DNA of 64,000 nucleotides, from NCBI RefSeq assembly GCF_026625765.1, contig NZ_CP113062.1:1240001-1304000 (forward strand). Direction: 5' to 3'. Source of the DNA: Frigoribacterium sp. SL97 (GTDB lineage: Bacteria; Actinomycetota; Actinomycetes; Actinomycetales; Microbacteriaceae). A model generated the notes under the pieces. The model did no database searches. It had not been told where the DNA came from and worked only from the letters and a program-made list of their open reading frames with translations. Shown one piece after another: positions 30,164 through 38,172 of the stretch. Numbering within the stretch: position 1 is the first letter of the stretch; every line of letters starts with the position of its first letter. The translations under genes were made by a program, and so were the position numbers.

Positions 30164-30577
30164 GTGTCCATGTTCGGTCTGACGTTCGACAAGCTGCTCA
30201 TCATCGGTGTGCTCGCGGTCTTCCTGCTCGGTCCCGAACGACTGCCCGGCTACGCGGCGAAGCTCGCCCAGCTCGTCCGGACGGTGCGCGACATGGCCAA
30301 CGGTGCGAAGACGCGCATGCGCGACGAGATGGGCCCCGAGTTCGACGACGTCGAGTGGCAGAAGCTCGACCCCCGTCAGTACGACCCGCGGCGCATCATC
30401 CGCGACGCCTTGCTCGACGGCACGGATGGCGCTCCCAAGCCCTCGGCGCCGAGCATGGCGACGGCCGGTGCCGCCGCCGCGGCTGTGTCCGCAGGATTGC
30501 CGGGGGGTCGTTCCCCCGCACAGGTGGTGCCGCTCGCGACGGGCGAGGTGCCGCCGTACGACTCCGAGGCGACCTGA
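30164..30577 (+). CDS. tatB: Sec-independent translocase protein TatB
   Basis: TatB works with TatA and TatC to export folded proteins with twin-arginine signals, such as the EfeB in this window. The 137-residue product has one N-terminal transmembrane helix (FDKLLIIGVLAVFLLGPERLP), with the glutamate typical of TatB before the hinge, then an amphipathic helix (YAAKLAQLVRTVRDMANGAKTRMRDEMG) and a low-complexity tail. The GTG start has TAGTCT ending six bases upstream (leaderless). No tatA or tatC is nearby, as is usual for actinobacteria. Confidence 0.9.
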   Translation: MSMFGLTFDKLLIIGVLAVFLLGPERLPGYAAKLAQLVRTVRDMANGAKTRMRDEMGPEFDDVEWQKLDPRQYDPRRIIRDALLDGTDGAPKPSAPSMATAGAAAAAVSAGLPGGRSPAQVVPLATGEVPPYDSEAT

Positions 30578-30691
30578 CCCGCCTGCGGCACCGCACCGCC
30601 TGACCTCGTCGCCCGCCTCGTGGTCTGCCGCGTGGCTCCTCGCCTCCAGCCCCTCACTCGGTCTCCACGCGGCCCGTGGGCGGCGTGATGG

Positions 30692-31606
30692 TCAGACGCC
30701 TCCGTGCAGTGCCGCCACGCGTGAGGCCTCGGCCCTGAGCGCGTCGACGACCCGTCGCACCGAGGGACGCTCGGCCCGGTCGCGCCGCATCACGGCGGAC
30801 ACCCAGCGCACGGCCCGGATGCTCTCGAGCGGCACGAGCACCATGTCGTCCCGGGCGTCCTTGGCGGTGAAGCGCGGCAGCACGGCGATGCCGAGGCCGG
30901 CCCCGACGAGCGACTCGGTCACCTTGGTGTCGCTGAAGCGCTGGGCGACGCGGACGGGGCTGCCGGTCACCCGCTCGATCTCGCGGTAGACCCACTCGAA
31001 CGGGAAGTCGTGTGGGACGCCGATCCAGTTCTCGCCCTCGAGGTCGCCGGGTGCGAGCGAGGCGCGACCGGCGAGACGGTGGTCGGCGGGCAGGGCGATG
31101 TCGAGGGGCTCGGTCAGCAGGGGGACGGTGACGAGTCCGCGTCCGGGCCACGGCTTGTCGTCGGACGAGTGCGCGACGACGACGTCGTGGTCGGCGGCCA
31201 GCTCGGGGAACTCGCGGATCGACGGGTCGTGGTCGCTCGCGACGACCACCAGGCCGGGGGTCTCGGCCACCGTGCGCAGCAGCCCCGGCAGCAGCATCTG
31301 CCCGCCCGTGGGGAAGGTGGCCAGCGTGACCTCGCCCTGGGGGGTGGCGACGAAGTCGTCCCAGACCGCCTGGGCTCGTTCCAGTGCCACGGCGACGTCG
31401 GTGGCCGTCTGGGCCAGCACGCGCCCGGAGCCGGTGAGCACGATGCCGCGTCCCACCCGCTCGGTCAACGCCACGCCCGCCTCGCGCTCGAGCACCTTGA
31501 GCTGCTGCGAGACGGCACTCGGGGTGCGGTGGGTGGCTCGGGCGACGGCGGCCACGCTGCCTCGTTCGGCGAGTTCGCGGAGCAGTTCGAGACGCTTGAC
31601 ATCCAT
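30692..31606 (-). CDS. LysR-family transcriptional regulator
   Basis: The 304-residue product has an N-terminal winged helix-turn-helix (LELLRELAERGSVAAVARATHRTPSAVSQQLKVLEREAGVALTERVGRGIVLT) and a periplasmic-binding-like effector domain (about residues 90-290). ATG start at 31606. It is divergent from a 40-residue membrane peptide gene at 31795, and LysR proteins often control the divergent gene; that is only a positional inference here. The ligand is unknown. Confidence 0.9.
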   Translation of the reverse strand: MDVKRLELLRELAERGSVAAVARATHRTPSAVSQQLKVLEREAGVALTERVGRGIVLTGSGRVLAQTATDVAVALERAQAVWDDFVATPQGEVTLATFPTGGQMLLPGLLRTVAETPGLVVVASDHDPSIREFPELAADHDVVVAHSSDDKPWPGRGLVTVPLLTEPLDIALPADHRLAGRASLAPGDLEGENWIGVPHDFPFEWVYREIERVTGSPVRVAQRFSDTKVTESLVGAGLGIAVLPRFTAKDARDDMVLVPLESIRAVRWVSAVMRRDRAERPSVRRVVDALRAEASRVAALHGGV

Positions 31607-31794
31607 GTAGCAAATCTACGCTGTTTCGGTAGAAACGTGAGATTGATCTACCGCTTCTCGGGGCGCATCATTGAGGAGTCCCCGGAGCGCGTCGTAGCGC
31701 TCCCGAGCTCCGGTCGACCTGGTCCCGGGCTCGGTGGCGAATCCATCCCACCACGCAGAATCGCGCGTCGAACCGCGCCAGAAAAGAGTCCCCC

Positions 31795-31917
31795 ATGCTC
31801 ACCGGAATCATCGTCCTCGCCATCGCCGCAGTCGTCGGAATCGCCGGCTCGCTCGTCTCGGTCGCCCGAGACGGTTTCCGCGCCATCCCGACCAAGACCT
31901 ACAACCGCTGGTCCTAG
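31795..31917 (+). CDS. Small single-pass membrane protein (40 aa)
   Basis: The open frame encodes MLTGIIVLAIAAVVGIAGSL, then SVARDGFRAIPTKTYNRWS: one hydrophobic helix followed by a short basic cytoplasmic tail. An AAAAGAG ribosome site precedes the ATG. Codon use is typical of the genome. I recognise no named family, but the clean membrane helix, good ribosome site and own intergenic space support a real gene. It lies divergent to the LysR gene and ahead of a terminator at 32034. Confidence 0.65.
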   Translation: MLTGIIVLAIAAVVGIAGSLVSVARDGFRAIPTKTYNRWS

Positions 31918-32033
31918 TCCACTTCGCGGTGGTCGGCGCGTCTCCCTCCTGAGCGTACCGCCACCGCGTGTGCCGCCTCCGTGCTGGGGTGCGGCACGAG
32001 CACGTCGCCGCCCCCCGGGCGAGACGCTGTGAC

Positions 32034-32066
32034 GAAAGGGCACCTCGCCACGCGAGGTGCCCTTTC
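32034..32066. terminator. Terminator between the 40-aa gene and mrp
   Basis: GAAAGGGCACCTCG (32034-32047) pairs perfectly with CGAGGTGCCCTTTC (32053-32066) around the loop CCACG. It can serve both convergent transcripts. Confidence 0.9.
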
Positions 32067-32092
32067 TGCACATCCGGGGTGCTCGACCCCGG

Positions 32093-33283
32093 TCAGGTGA
32101 CGCTGAGTCCGAGCTTCCGGCCGGCCAACCCCCGGGCCCGCACCGACAGTCGACCCGCCAACTCGTCGATGGCCGTGGCCGCAGGATCGTCGGGAGCGGC
32201 GAGCACGACCGGTACGCCGTCGTCGCCCCCCTGGCGCAGGCCCAGACTGAGCGGCACGCTGGCGAGCAACGGCACCTCGGCTTCTTGACCGGACGACAGT
32301 CGGCGGGCCGTCTCGACGCCACCACCGGAGCCGAAGAGCTCGAGGACGCTGCCGTCGGCCTGGGGCAGACCCGCCATGTTCTCGACGACCCCGAGCAACC
32401 GCTGACCCGTCTGGCGTGCCACGAGCCCGCTGCGCTCGGCGACGTCGGCGGCGGCCGGTTGAGGGGTCGTGACGACCAGCACCTCGGCGTGCGGCAGCAA
32501 CTGCCCCACCGAGATGGCGACGTCGCCCGTCCCGGGCGGCAGGTCGAGCAACAACACGTCGAGGTCGCCGAAGTACACGTCGGTCAGGAACTGCTGGATC
32601 GTCCGGTGCAGCATCGGCCCGCGCCAGGCGACGGCGGTCGAGGCGTCGTCGACGAACATGCCGATCGAGATGACCTTCACGCCGTGGGCGACGGGCGGCA
32701 GGATCATGTCGTCGACGCGGGTGGGCTTCACCGAGGCGCCGTCGGGGCCGACGAGGCCGAGGAGTCCGGGGATGCTGAAGCCGTACACGTCGGCGTCGAC
32801 GATGCCGACGGCGAGGCCCCGGGCCGCGAGGGCGACCGCGAGGTTGGCGGTCACGGTGGACTTCCCCACGCCGCCCTTGCCGCTCGTGACGGCGTACACG
32901 CGGGTCAGCGTGTCGGGGCCGAACTGCATGCCGCGCGCCGCCCGGCCCGCCCGCAGCTTCTCGGTGAGGGCGTGTCGTTCGTCCTTGGTCATGACGGTCA
33001 CGTCGACGGTGACGTCGGTGACGCCGGTCACCGAGCCCGTGGCCTCGCGGACGTCGCGTTCGATCGTGTCGGCTGCCGGGCACCCCACGATCGTGAGCTT
33101 GACGGCCACCGTGGCCGCGCCTCCTGCGTCGACGACGACGTCACCGATCATGTCGAGTTCGGTGACGGGCTTGCGGATCTCGGGGTCGAGCACCCGCGCG
33201 AGCGCGCGACGGACGTCGTCCGGCGTCGCGGGGCGGGTGGCGGCGACCGGCTCAGCCACGGTGGTGGCCGTCGCGCCGGGCAT
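32093..33283 (-). CDS. mrp: Mrp/ApbC-family iron-sulphur cluster carrier ATPase
   Basis: The product of about 396 residues has an N-terminal MIP18/DUF59 domain (DPEIRKPVTELDMIGDV, then IVGCPAADTIERDV) and a P-loop NTPase with the deviant Walker A SGKGGVGKSTVTANLAV, a DADVYG switch and DLPPGTGD. The family carries Fe-S clusters to target proteins. The CPxxD region shows a single cysteine where iron-sulphur-binding CxxC is seen in some relatives; part of the C-terminal segment (LFGSGGGVETARRL) also lacks it. The ATG at 33283 lies inside the 3' end of the DUF1003 gene (32-base overlap); a GTG a few codons downstream is an alternative start. Confidence 0.88.
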   Translation of the reverse strand: MPGATATTVAEPVAATRPATPDDVRRALARVLDPEIRKPVTELDMIGDVVVDAGGAATVAVKLTIVGCPAADTIERDVREATGSVTGVTDVTVDVTVMTKDERHALTEKLRAGRAARGMQFGPDTLTRVYAVTSGKGGVGKSTVTANLAVALAARGLAVGIVDADVYGFSIPGLLGLVGPDGASVKPTRVDDMILPPVAHGVKVISIGMFVDDASTAVAWRGPMLHRTIQQFLTDVYFGDLDVLLLDLPPGTGDVAISVGQLLPHAEVLVVTTPQPAAADVAERSGLVARQTGQRLLGVVENMAGLPQADGSVLELFGSGGGVETARRLSSGQEAEVPLLASVPLSLGLRQGGDDGVPVVLAAPDDPAATAIDELAGRLSVRARGLAGRKLGLSVT

Positions 33284-33833
33284 CGCGTCGTGACGACGAG
33301 GAGGTGCGGGTCGGCTCGACCGCGGGACTCTCGTCGTCGTCACGCCGGTCGAGCTCGTCGAGCAGCGAGCGGAGCTCGGCTCGGATGAAGTCCTTGCTGG
33401 CCATGTCGCGGATCGCGATCCGGAGCGCGACGACCTCACGGGCCAGGTACTCGGTGTCGGCCAGGTTGCGTTCGGCGCGCTGACGGTCCTGTTCGAACTG
33501 CACGCGGTCGCGGTCGTCCTGCCGGTTCTGCGCGAGCAGGATGAGGGGAGCGGCGTACGACGCCTGCAGCGACAGGATCAGCGTCAGGGCCGTGAAGCCG
33601 ATGGCGGCGCTGTCGAAGCGGATGTCGATCGGGGCGACCGTGTTGTAGATCATCCAGACGACGCAGAACAGGGTGAGGGCGATCAGGAAGTAGGGCGTGC
33701 CCATGCCCCGGGCGATGGACTCGGTCGCCCGACCGAAGCGGTCGCTGCTGACCCGCTTGCGCCCGGGCAGCACGCGGGGGCGCAGACCCTTGGGGGCGTC
33801 GAGGCGGACGTCGTTGCGGTTATCGCGGGCCAT
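33252..33833 (-). CDS. DUF1003 membrane protein
   Basis: The 193-residue product has two transmembrane segments (YFLIALTLFCVVWMIYNT and IGFTALTLILSLQASYAAPLILLAQ) followed by a charged helical region (NRQDDRDRVQFEQDRQRAERNLADTEYLAREVVALR). This is the DUF1003 layout; function is unknown. It sits between mgtE-like and mrp in an overlapping operon, an order I also recall from M. tuberculosis around Rv1229c-Rv1232c. The ATG has a GAGGAG ribosome site and precedes the mgtE-like stop by 14 bases. Confidence 0.85.
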   Translation of the reverse strand: MARDNRNDVRLDAPKGLRPRVLPGRKRVSSDRFGRATESIARGMGTPYFLIALTLFCVVWMIYNTVAPIDIRFDSAAIGFTALTLILSLQASYAAPLILLAQNRQDDRDRVQFEQDRQRAERNLADTEYLAREVVALRIAIRDMASKDFIRAELRSLLDELDRRDDDESPAVEPTRTSSSSRRDARRDGHHRG

Positions 33834-35142
33834 CGTCGCTCCTCGTGCTCTGGCCGATCGCGGGGCGACGGGCGCGGCCACGCGGTCGGCTCGGGGTCAG
33901 CGGTTGGTCGGGGTCCTGACTGCGCCAGTCGTCCGGCAGGACGTGGTCGAGGACGTCGTCGATGGTGACGACGCCGACGAGGCGGTGCGCCGAGTCGACG
34001 ACGGGGACCGAGACGAGGTTGTAGGTCGCCATGACCCGCGTGACCTCGAGGGCCGTGGCGTCGACGCGGACCGGTTCGGTGGTCTGGTCGAGGATCGTGC
34101 CCAGGCGCTCGTTCGGCGGGTAACGGAGCATCCGCTGGAAGTGCACCATGCCGAGGAACCGGCCGGTGGGCGGTTCGTAGGGTGGCAGGACGACGCAGAC
34201 CGCCGCGCCGAGCGCCGGGGCCAGTTCGTGACGACGGATGAGGGCGAGGCCCTCGGCGACCGTGGCGTCGGCCGAGACGATGACGGGCTCGGTCGTCATC
34301 AGTCCGCCGGCGGTGTCGGAGTCGTAGCTGAGCAGCATGCGCACGTCGTCGGCCTCGTCGGGCTCCATCAGCGTGAGCAGCTGCTCGGTGCGTTCGTCGG
34401 GCAGCTGGGCGATGAGGTCGGCCGCGTCGTCGGGCTGCATCTGGTCGAGGACGCTCGCCGCACGGTGGTCGTCGAGGCCCGTGAAGATCTCGACCTGCTC
34501 GGCCTCGGGCAGCTCTTCGAGCACGTCCGCGAGTCGGTCGTCGGACAGTTCGCCGGCGACCTCGAGCCGCCGCTCGGGCGTGAGGTCGAGCAGGGTGTTC
34601 GCGAGGTCCGCGGGCACGAGGTCGGAGTACGCGGCGATCAGGTGCTCGGCGCTCTGCGCCTCGCCCGGTCCGGCCTCCTCGACGACGTCGTCCCACGCCG
34701 CGAACGCCGTCGGCGCCTTGACGAACGGCGACGGCGACGTCTTGGGCTTGCGCAGGAAGAGCTGGCCGACCTCCCAGTCGCCCTCGCTCACCTCGTCGAT
34801 CGCCACGTCCTCCATGGTGGCGTGGCCGCCACCGTGCCGGAACGACACGCGACGACCGAGCAGGTCGGCGATGACCCGGGTCTCGCCGCCACGCTGCTCG
34901 AAGCGGCGGAGCGTGATGACGCCGTTCGTGATGATCTGGCCCGAGCCGATGCTCGTGACGCGTCCGATCCCCACGAAGACCCGGCGCTTGCCGGGGACCT
35001 CGACCACGAGGCCCACCACGCGCGGCGCCCCGGTGCGGCGGTAGACCACCAGCACGTCGCGCACCTTGCCGACCTTGTCGCCCGCAGGGTCGAAGACGGA
35101 GCAACCGGCCAGCCGGGCGACGAAGACTCTGGTTGCACTCAC
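33820..35142 (-). CDS. Soluble MgtE-like protein (PRC-barrel, MgtE_N, CBS pair)
   Basis: The 440-residue product has a PRC-barrel-like N-terminus (about residues 1-120, with LAGCSVFDPAGDKVGKVRDVLVVYRRTG), an MgtE intracellular N domain of helical repeats (LVPADLANTLLDLTPERRLEVAGELSDDRLADVLEELP and onwards) and two CBS domains (from GGLMTTEPVIVSADATVAEGLALI to VVTIDDVLDHVLPDDW). There is no transmembrane pore, so it is not a magnesium channel itself; it may sense magnesium or nucleotides. The GTG start has TAAATT ending six bases upstream (leaderless). It begins the operon with DUF1003 and mrp. Confidence 0.85.
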   Translation of the reverse strand: MSATRVFVARLAGCSVFDPAGDKVGKVRDVLVVYRRTGAPRVVGLVVEVPGKRRVFVGIGRVTSIGSGQIITNGVITLRRFEQRGGETRVIADLLGRRVSFRHGGGHATMEDVAIDEVSEGDWEVGQLFLRKPKTSPSPFVKAPTAFAAWDDVVEEAGPGEAQSAEHLIAAYSDLVPADLANTLLDLTPERRLEVAGELSDDRLADVLEELPEAEQVEIFTGLDDHRAASVLDQMQPDDAADLIAQLPDERTEQLLTLMEPDEADDVRMLLSYDSDTAGGLMTTEPVIVSADATVAEGLALIRRHELAPALGAAVCVVLPPYEPPTGRFLGMVHFQRMLRYPPNERLGTILDQTTEPVRVDATALEVTRVMATYNLVSVPVVDSAHRLVGVVTIDDVLDHVLPDDWRSQDPDQPLTPSRPRGRARRPAIGQSTRSDDGPR

Positions 35143-35213
35143 GCGTCCAATTTAGTCGCTCGCGGGGTCGCCGCCGACGGGTGCCCGGCAGGGGCACCGT
35201 GTTTAATGCAGGG

Positions 35214-35714
35214 ATGACGAACCCGGGCCCCGTGGGCCGCCGCCCGCCGATGGTGCCCACCCTGCCGCGGGGCGACGTCCTCGGCACCTACGACACGTAT
35301 CCCGAGGCGCAGCGCGTGGTCGACCGGCTGTCACAGGCCGAGTTCCCGATCAAGCGGCTGGCGATCATCGGCAACGACCTCAAGACCGTCGAACGCGTCA
35401 CCGGTCGCCTGAGCTACGGGCGCGCCGCGCTGGCCGGGGCCGTGACCGGACTCTGGCTCGGCGTCTTCTTCGGGCTCGTCATGCTCGTCTTCGCGACCGA
35501 GACCGCCACCGCGGCCACCGTCGGGGCGGCCGCCCTGCTCGGAGCCGGCTTCGGCATGCTCTACGGAATCGTCAGCTTCGCGATCACCCGTCGCCGCCGT
35601 GACTTCACCTCGACCCACCAGGTGCTCGCGTCGAACTACCAGATCGTGGTCGACCCCGAGGTCTCCGGGCGGGCGCACGAGATCCTCGCGCGTCCCGAGA
35701 CCCCGCGCCGCTGA
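35214..35714 (+). CDS. General stress protein 17M-like (YflT domain) membrane protein
   Basis: The 166-residue product opens with a proline-rich segment, then the YflT-like domain GTYDTYPEAQRVVDRLSQAEFPIKRLAIIGNDLKTVERVTGR, followed by a glycine-rich hydrophobic hairpin of two membrane segments. Proteins of this domain are general-stress proteins of unknown function. The ATG has TTTAAT ending six bases upstream, a leaderless layout, and is divergent from the mgtE-like gene with 71 bases between starts. Confidence 0.8.
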   Translation: MTNPGPVGRRPPMVPTLPRGDVLGTYDTYPEAQRVVDRLSQAEFPIKRLAIIGNDLKTVERVTGRLSYGRAALAGAVTGLWLGVFFGLVMLVFATETATAATVGAAALLGAGFGMLYGIVSFAITRRRRDFTSTHQVLASNYQIVVDPEVSGRAHEILARPETPRR

Positions 35715-35731
35715 CGTACCCTGGTGTCGAC

Positions 35732-36373
35732 ATGGCACCCCGCGACCCCTCCTCGACGGCCACCCGGGCCGAGCGCTTCGCGCGTGGTTGGCTGACCGCC
35801 GGTGCGTCGACCCTGGTCGCGGCCTTCTCCCACGTGGCCGGCGGTGGCATGGAGCCCGGACTGCTCGGCGTCGTCCTCGCCCTGTCCGTGGCCGTGCCCG
35901 TCTCGATCGCCCTGGCGGGCGTGCACCTCTCGACCGTGAGGCTCGCCGTCGCGGTCGCGCTCAGCCAGGTCGCGTTCCACCTGCTGTTCTCCCTCGGAGC
36001 CTCGGACGGCGGGGGCGCCTCGGCGACGGGCGGGCACCACTCCGCACTCGTGATCTCGACGATCGCCGACGGGGCCGCGTCCGGTGGCGGCGTCGGCCAG
36101 GCCATGGTCATGGGGGGCCCCGCCATGTGGCTGGCCCACGCGCTCGCGGCCGTGGTCACGATCGTCGCCCTCCGGCGTGGCGAGGGCGCCGCGTGGGCCC
36201 TCGTCCGACTGGCCGTCCGCGGTCTGGCCGTCGCGCGCCTCCTGACCGCCGGGCACCGGCCCGAGGCGCCCGTCGTCCGGCGCCCGCCGGCTCCGGTCGG
36301 CGTCCTTCCGTGCCCGCCCGGCCGACGACACCTCACGGCCCGACCCCGTCGCGGTCCGCCCTGCCCTGCCTGA
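35732..36373 (+). CDS. Membrane protein of unknown function next to copper genes
   Basis: This 213-residue protein has about four to five hydrophobic segments, a histidine-bearing loop (GASATGGHHSALV) and histidines within membrane segments (FSHVAGGGM, VAFHLLF), then an arginine/proline-rich tail. I do not recognise a named domain. Its position just ahead of ycnI and copC, together with the histidines, suggests a role in copper handling, but that is inference. A TACCCT -10 (35717-35722) lies nine bases before the ATG. Confidence 0.62.
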   Translation: MAPRDPSSTATRAERFARGWLTAGASTLVAAFSHVAGGGMEPGLLGVVLALSVAVPVSIALAGVHLSTVRLAVAVALSQVAFHLLFSLGASDGGGASATGGHHSALVISTIADGAASGGGVGQAMVMGGPAMWLAHALAAVVTIVALRRGEGAAWALVRLAVRGLAVARLLTAGHRPEAPVVRRPPAPVGVLPCPPGRRHLTARPRRGPPCPA

Positions 36374-36491
36374 CCCCGCACACCGCCGACCTCCGTCGCC
36401 GGTGACCCCGTCGGACGCGCCCGTCGCGCCGTCGGGCCCCATCGTCATGCACCGCAGACCGATCGCGCTCGCGATCGAGAGGACCAGATCC

Positions 36492-37319
36492 ATGAACCGC
36501 AGCACCAACCCCATTTCCGTCGCGTCCCGCCGTCCCCGGTCGTCCGCCGTCGTCGCCCGTTCGGCAGCGGCCCTCGGCGCCGCCGCCCTGCTCGCGTTGG
36601 CCGCGCCCCTCGCGGCCTCGGCCCACGTCCACGTCGAGCCCGGTCAGGCCGAGGCCGGTTCGTACGAGACGTTGACCTTCAAGGTGCCGAACGAGTCGGC
36701 GACCGCGGGCACCGTCGGGCTCGTCGTCGACCTGCCCATCGACACCCCGTTCACCTCGGTGTCGTACGAGCCCCTCCCGGGGTGGACCACCGAGGTCACC
36801 ACCAGCACGTTGCCCGAGCCGGTCGAGCTCGACGGCACGACGATCACCGAGGCGCCGACGCAGGTGACCTGGACGGCCGAGGGCGACACGCAGATCGCAC
36901 CCGGACAGTTCCAGCAGTTCGTCATCTCGGCCGGTGCGGTGCCCGACACCGGGTCGATCGCGCTGCCGGCCCACCAGCGCTACTCGGACGGCACGGTCGT
37001 CGACTGGGCCGACGCGACTCCCGCCTCGGGAGAAGAGCCCGAGCACCCCGCACCGACCCTCTACGTCAACGACGCGCCGCCGGCCGACGAACACGCCGGC
37101 CACGCGACGGACGACGACGCGACGACCGCGGGCGTCGGCACCTCCGGCGACTCGGCGTCGGGCTCCGGCGACGGCGCGGTCGGACCGCTCTCGATCGGCC
37201 TGGGCATCGGTGGTCTCGCCCTGGGTGCGCTGGCGCTCGTCGTCTCGGTCGTGGCGCTGACCCGTCGGCCCCGGGCGACCGCGTCCCGCACCTCGACGAA
37301 CGGCGGGGTGGACGCGTGA
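36492..37319 (+). CDS. YcnI-like copper-binding protein (DUF1775)
   Basis: The 275-residue product has a signal peptide ending ASA with His45 (AHVHVEPGQ) as the new N-terminus, as in YcnI proteins that bind copper through that histidine. The DUF1775 beta-sandwich follows (SYETLTFKVPNESATAGTVGLVVDLP, then GWTTEV and QQFVISAGAVPD). A linker with DEHAGHAT precedes a C-terminal transmembrane helix. The ATG at 36492 is chosen for its AGAGGA ribosome site; an ATG at 36447 would add 15 residues. It overlaps copC by four bases (GTGA). Confidence 0.88.
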   Translation: MNRSTNPISVASRRPRSSAVVARSAAALGAAALLALAAPLAASAHVHVEPGQAEAGSYETLTFKVPNESATAGTVGLVVDLPIDTPFTSVSYEPLPGWTTEVTTSTLPEPVELDGTTITEAPTQVTWTAEGDTQIAPGQFQQFVISAGAVPDTGSIALPAHQRYSDGTVVDWADATPASGEEPEHPAPTLYVNDAPPADEHAGHATDDDATTAGVGTSGDSASGSGDGAVGPLSIGLGIGGLALGALALVVSVVALTRRPRATASRTSTNGGVDA

Positions 37320-38095
37320 CGGCCGCGCGCTCGCGGACACCGCGCCTCCTCGGCGTCCTCGTGACGGCCGGGCTGGGTACCGCGGTCGGTGCCCTCGCCC
37401 TCGTACCGGCGGGATCGGCCGCAGCGCACGACTACGTCGTGAGCAGCACGCCGGCCGCGGGCTCGACCGTCGACTCGTCCCCGGCGACCGTGTCGATCAC
37501 GTTCAACGACGTGATCCTCGACCTCTCGGGCACCGGCAGCTCGAACGTGCTCGAGGTGACGGACGCCGCCGGTCTGCACTACGAGGACGGCTGCTCGACG
37601 ACCTCGGGACCGACGCTGACGACCGGTGTCGCGCTCGGGTCGCCCGGCGCCTACACGATGACCTACCAGGCCGTCTCGGCCGACGGCCACACGGTCTCGG
37701 ACGCCGTCCCGTTCACCTACGCCCCCGCCGCGGGCACCGCGGAGGGGGCAGGCTCGCCGACCCGTCCGAGCTGCGGCAGCGCAGGAGGCGCGGCTGGCGG
37801 TGCCGGCGCCCCCACCGGTGACGAGACCGGGGCGGCCTCGCCCTCGGCCTCGTCCGAGCCCGAGATGACGACCATGGCGACCCCGGGTGACGACACCGTG
37901 GCGACGCCGTCGGCTGCGCCCGAGTCGGGCTCGGTGAACGCCGGACTCGTCATCGGCATCGCGGTCGCGATCGTCGTGCTGGCCGCCGCCGGTGTGGTCG
38001 TGGCCATCGTCACCGGCCGGCGACGTGACGGGACACCGTCCGAGACCGACGACACGTCGGCCCCGGACGGCGACTCGTCGTCCGACGGTCGATGA
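37316..38095 (+). CDS. copC: CopC-domain copper resistance protein with membrane anchor
   Basis: The 259-residue product has a signal peptide ending SAAAHDYVVSSTPAAG, leaving His38 near the mature N-terminus as in CopC, and the second conserved site in YQAVSADGHTVSDAVPFTY. A glycine/alanine/serine linker and one C-terminal transmembrane helix (AGLVIGIAVAIVVLAAAG) anchor it to the membrane. CopC binds Cu(II) outside the cell and usually hands it to CopD, which is not present here. The dispersed 10-mer occurs twice in this gene (37341-37350 and 37783-37792). A terminator follows. Confidence 0.87.
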   Translation: MTAARSRTPRLLGVLVTAGLGTAVGALALVPAGSAAAHDYVVSSTPAAGSTVDSSPATVSITFNDVILDLSGTGSSNVLEVTDAAGLHYEDGCSTTSGPTLTTGVALGSPGAYTMTYQAVSADGHTVSDAVPFTYAPAAGTAEGAGSPTRPSCGSAGGAAGGAGAPTGDETGAASPSASSEPEMTTMATPGDDTVATPSAAPESGSVNAGLVIGIAVAIVVLAAAGVVVAIVTGRRRDGTPSETDDTSAPDGDSSSDGR

Positions 38096-38126
38096 CCCTG
38101 CCTCGCTGATCGGGGTGTGAACGGGC

Positions 38127-38161
38127 GAAGGGCCCCGGGTGCGACGCACCCGGGGCCCTTC
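38127..38161. terminator. Bidirectional terminator between copC and pepP
   Basis: A 35-base near-perfect palindrome with arms GAAGGGCCCCGGGTGCG (38127-38143) and CGCACCCGGGGCCCTTC (38145-38161) around a single A. It serves two convergent genes. Confidence 0.93.
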
Positions 38162-38172
38162 GGTGTCGGACC

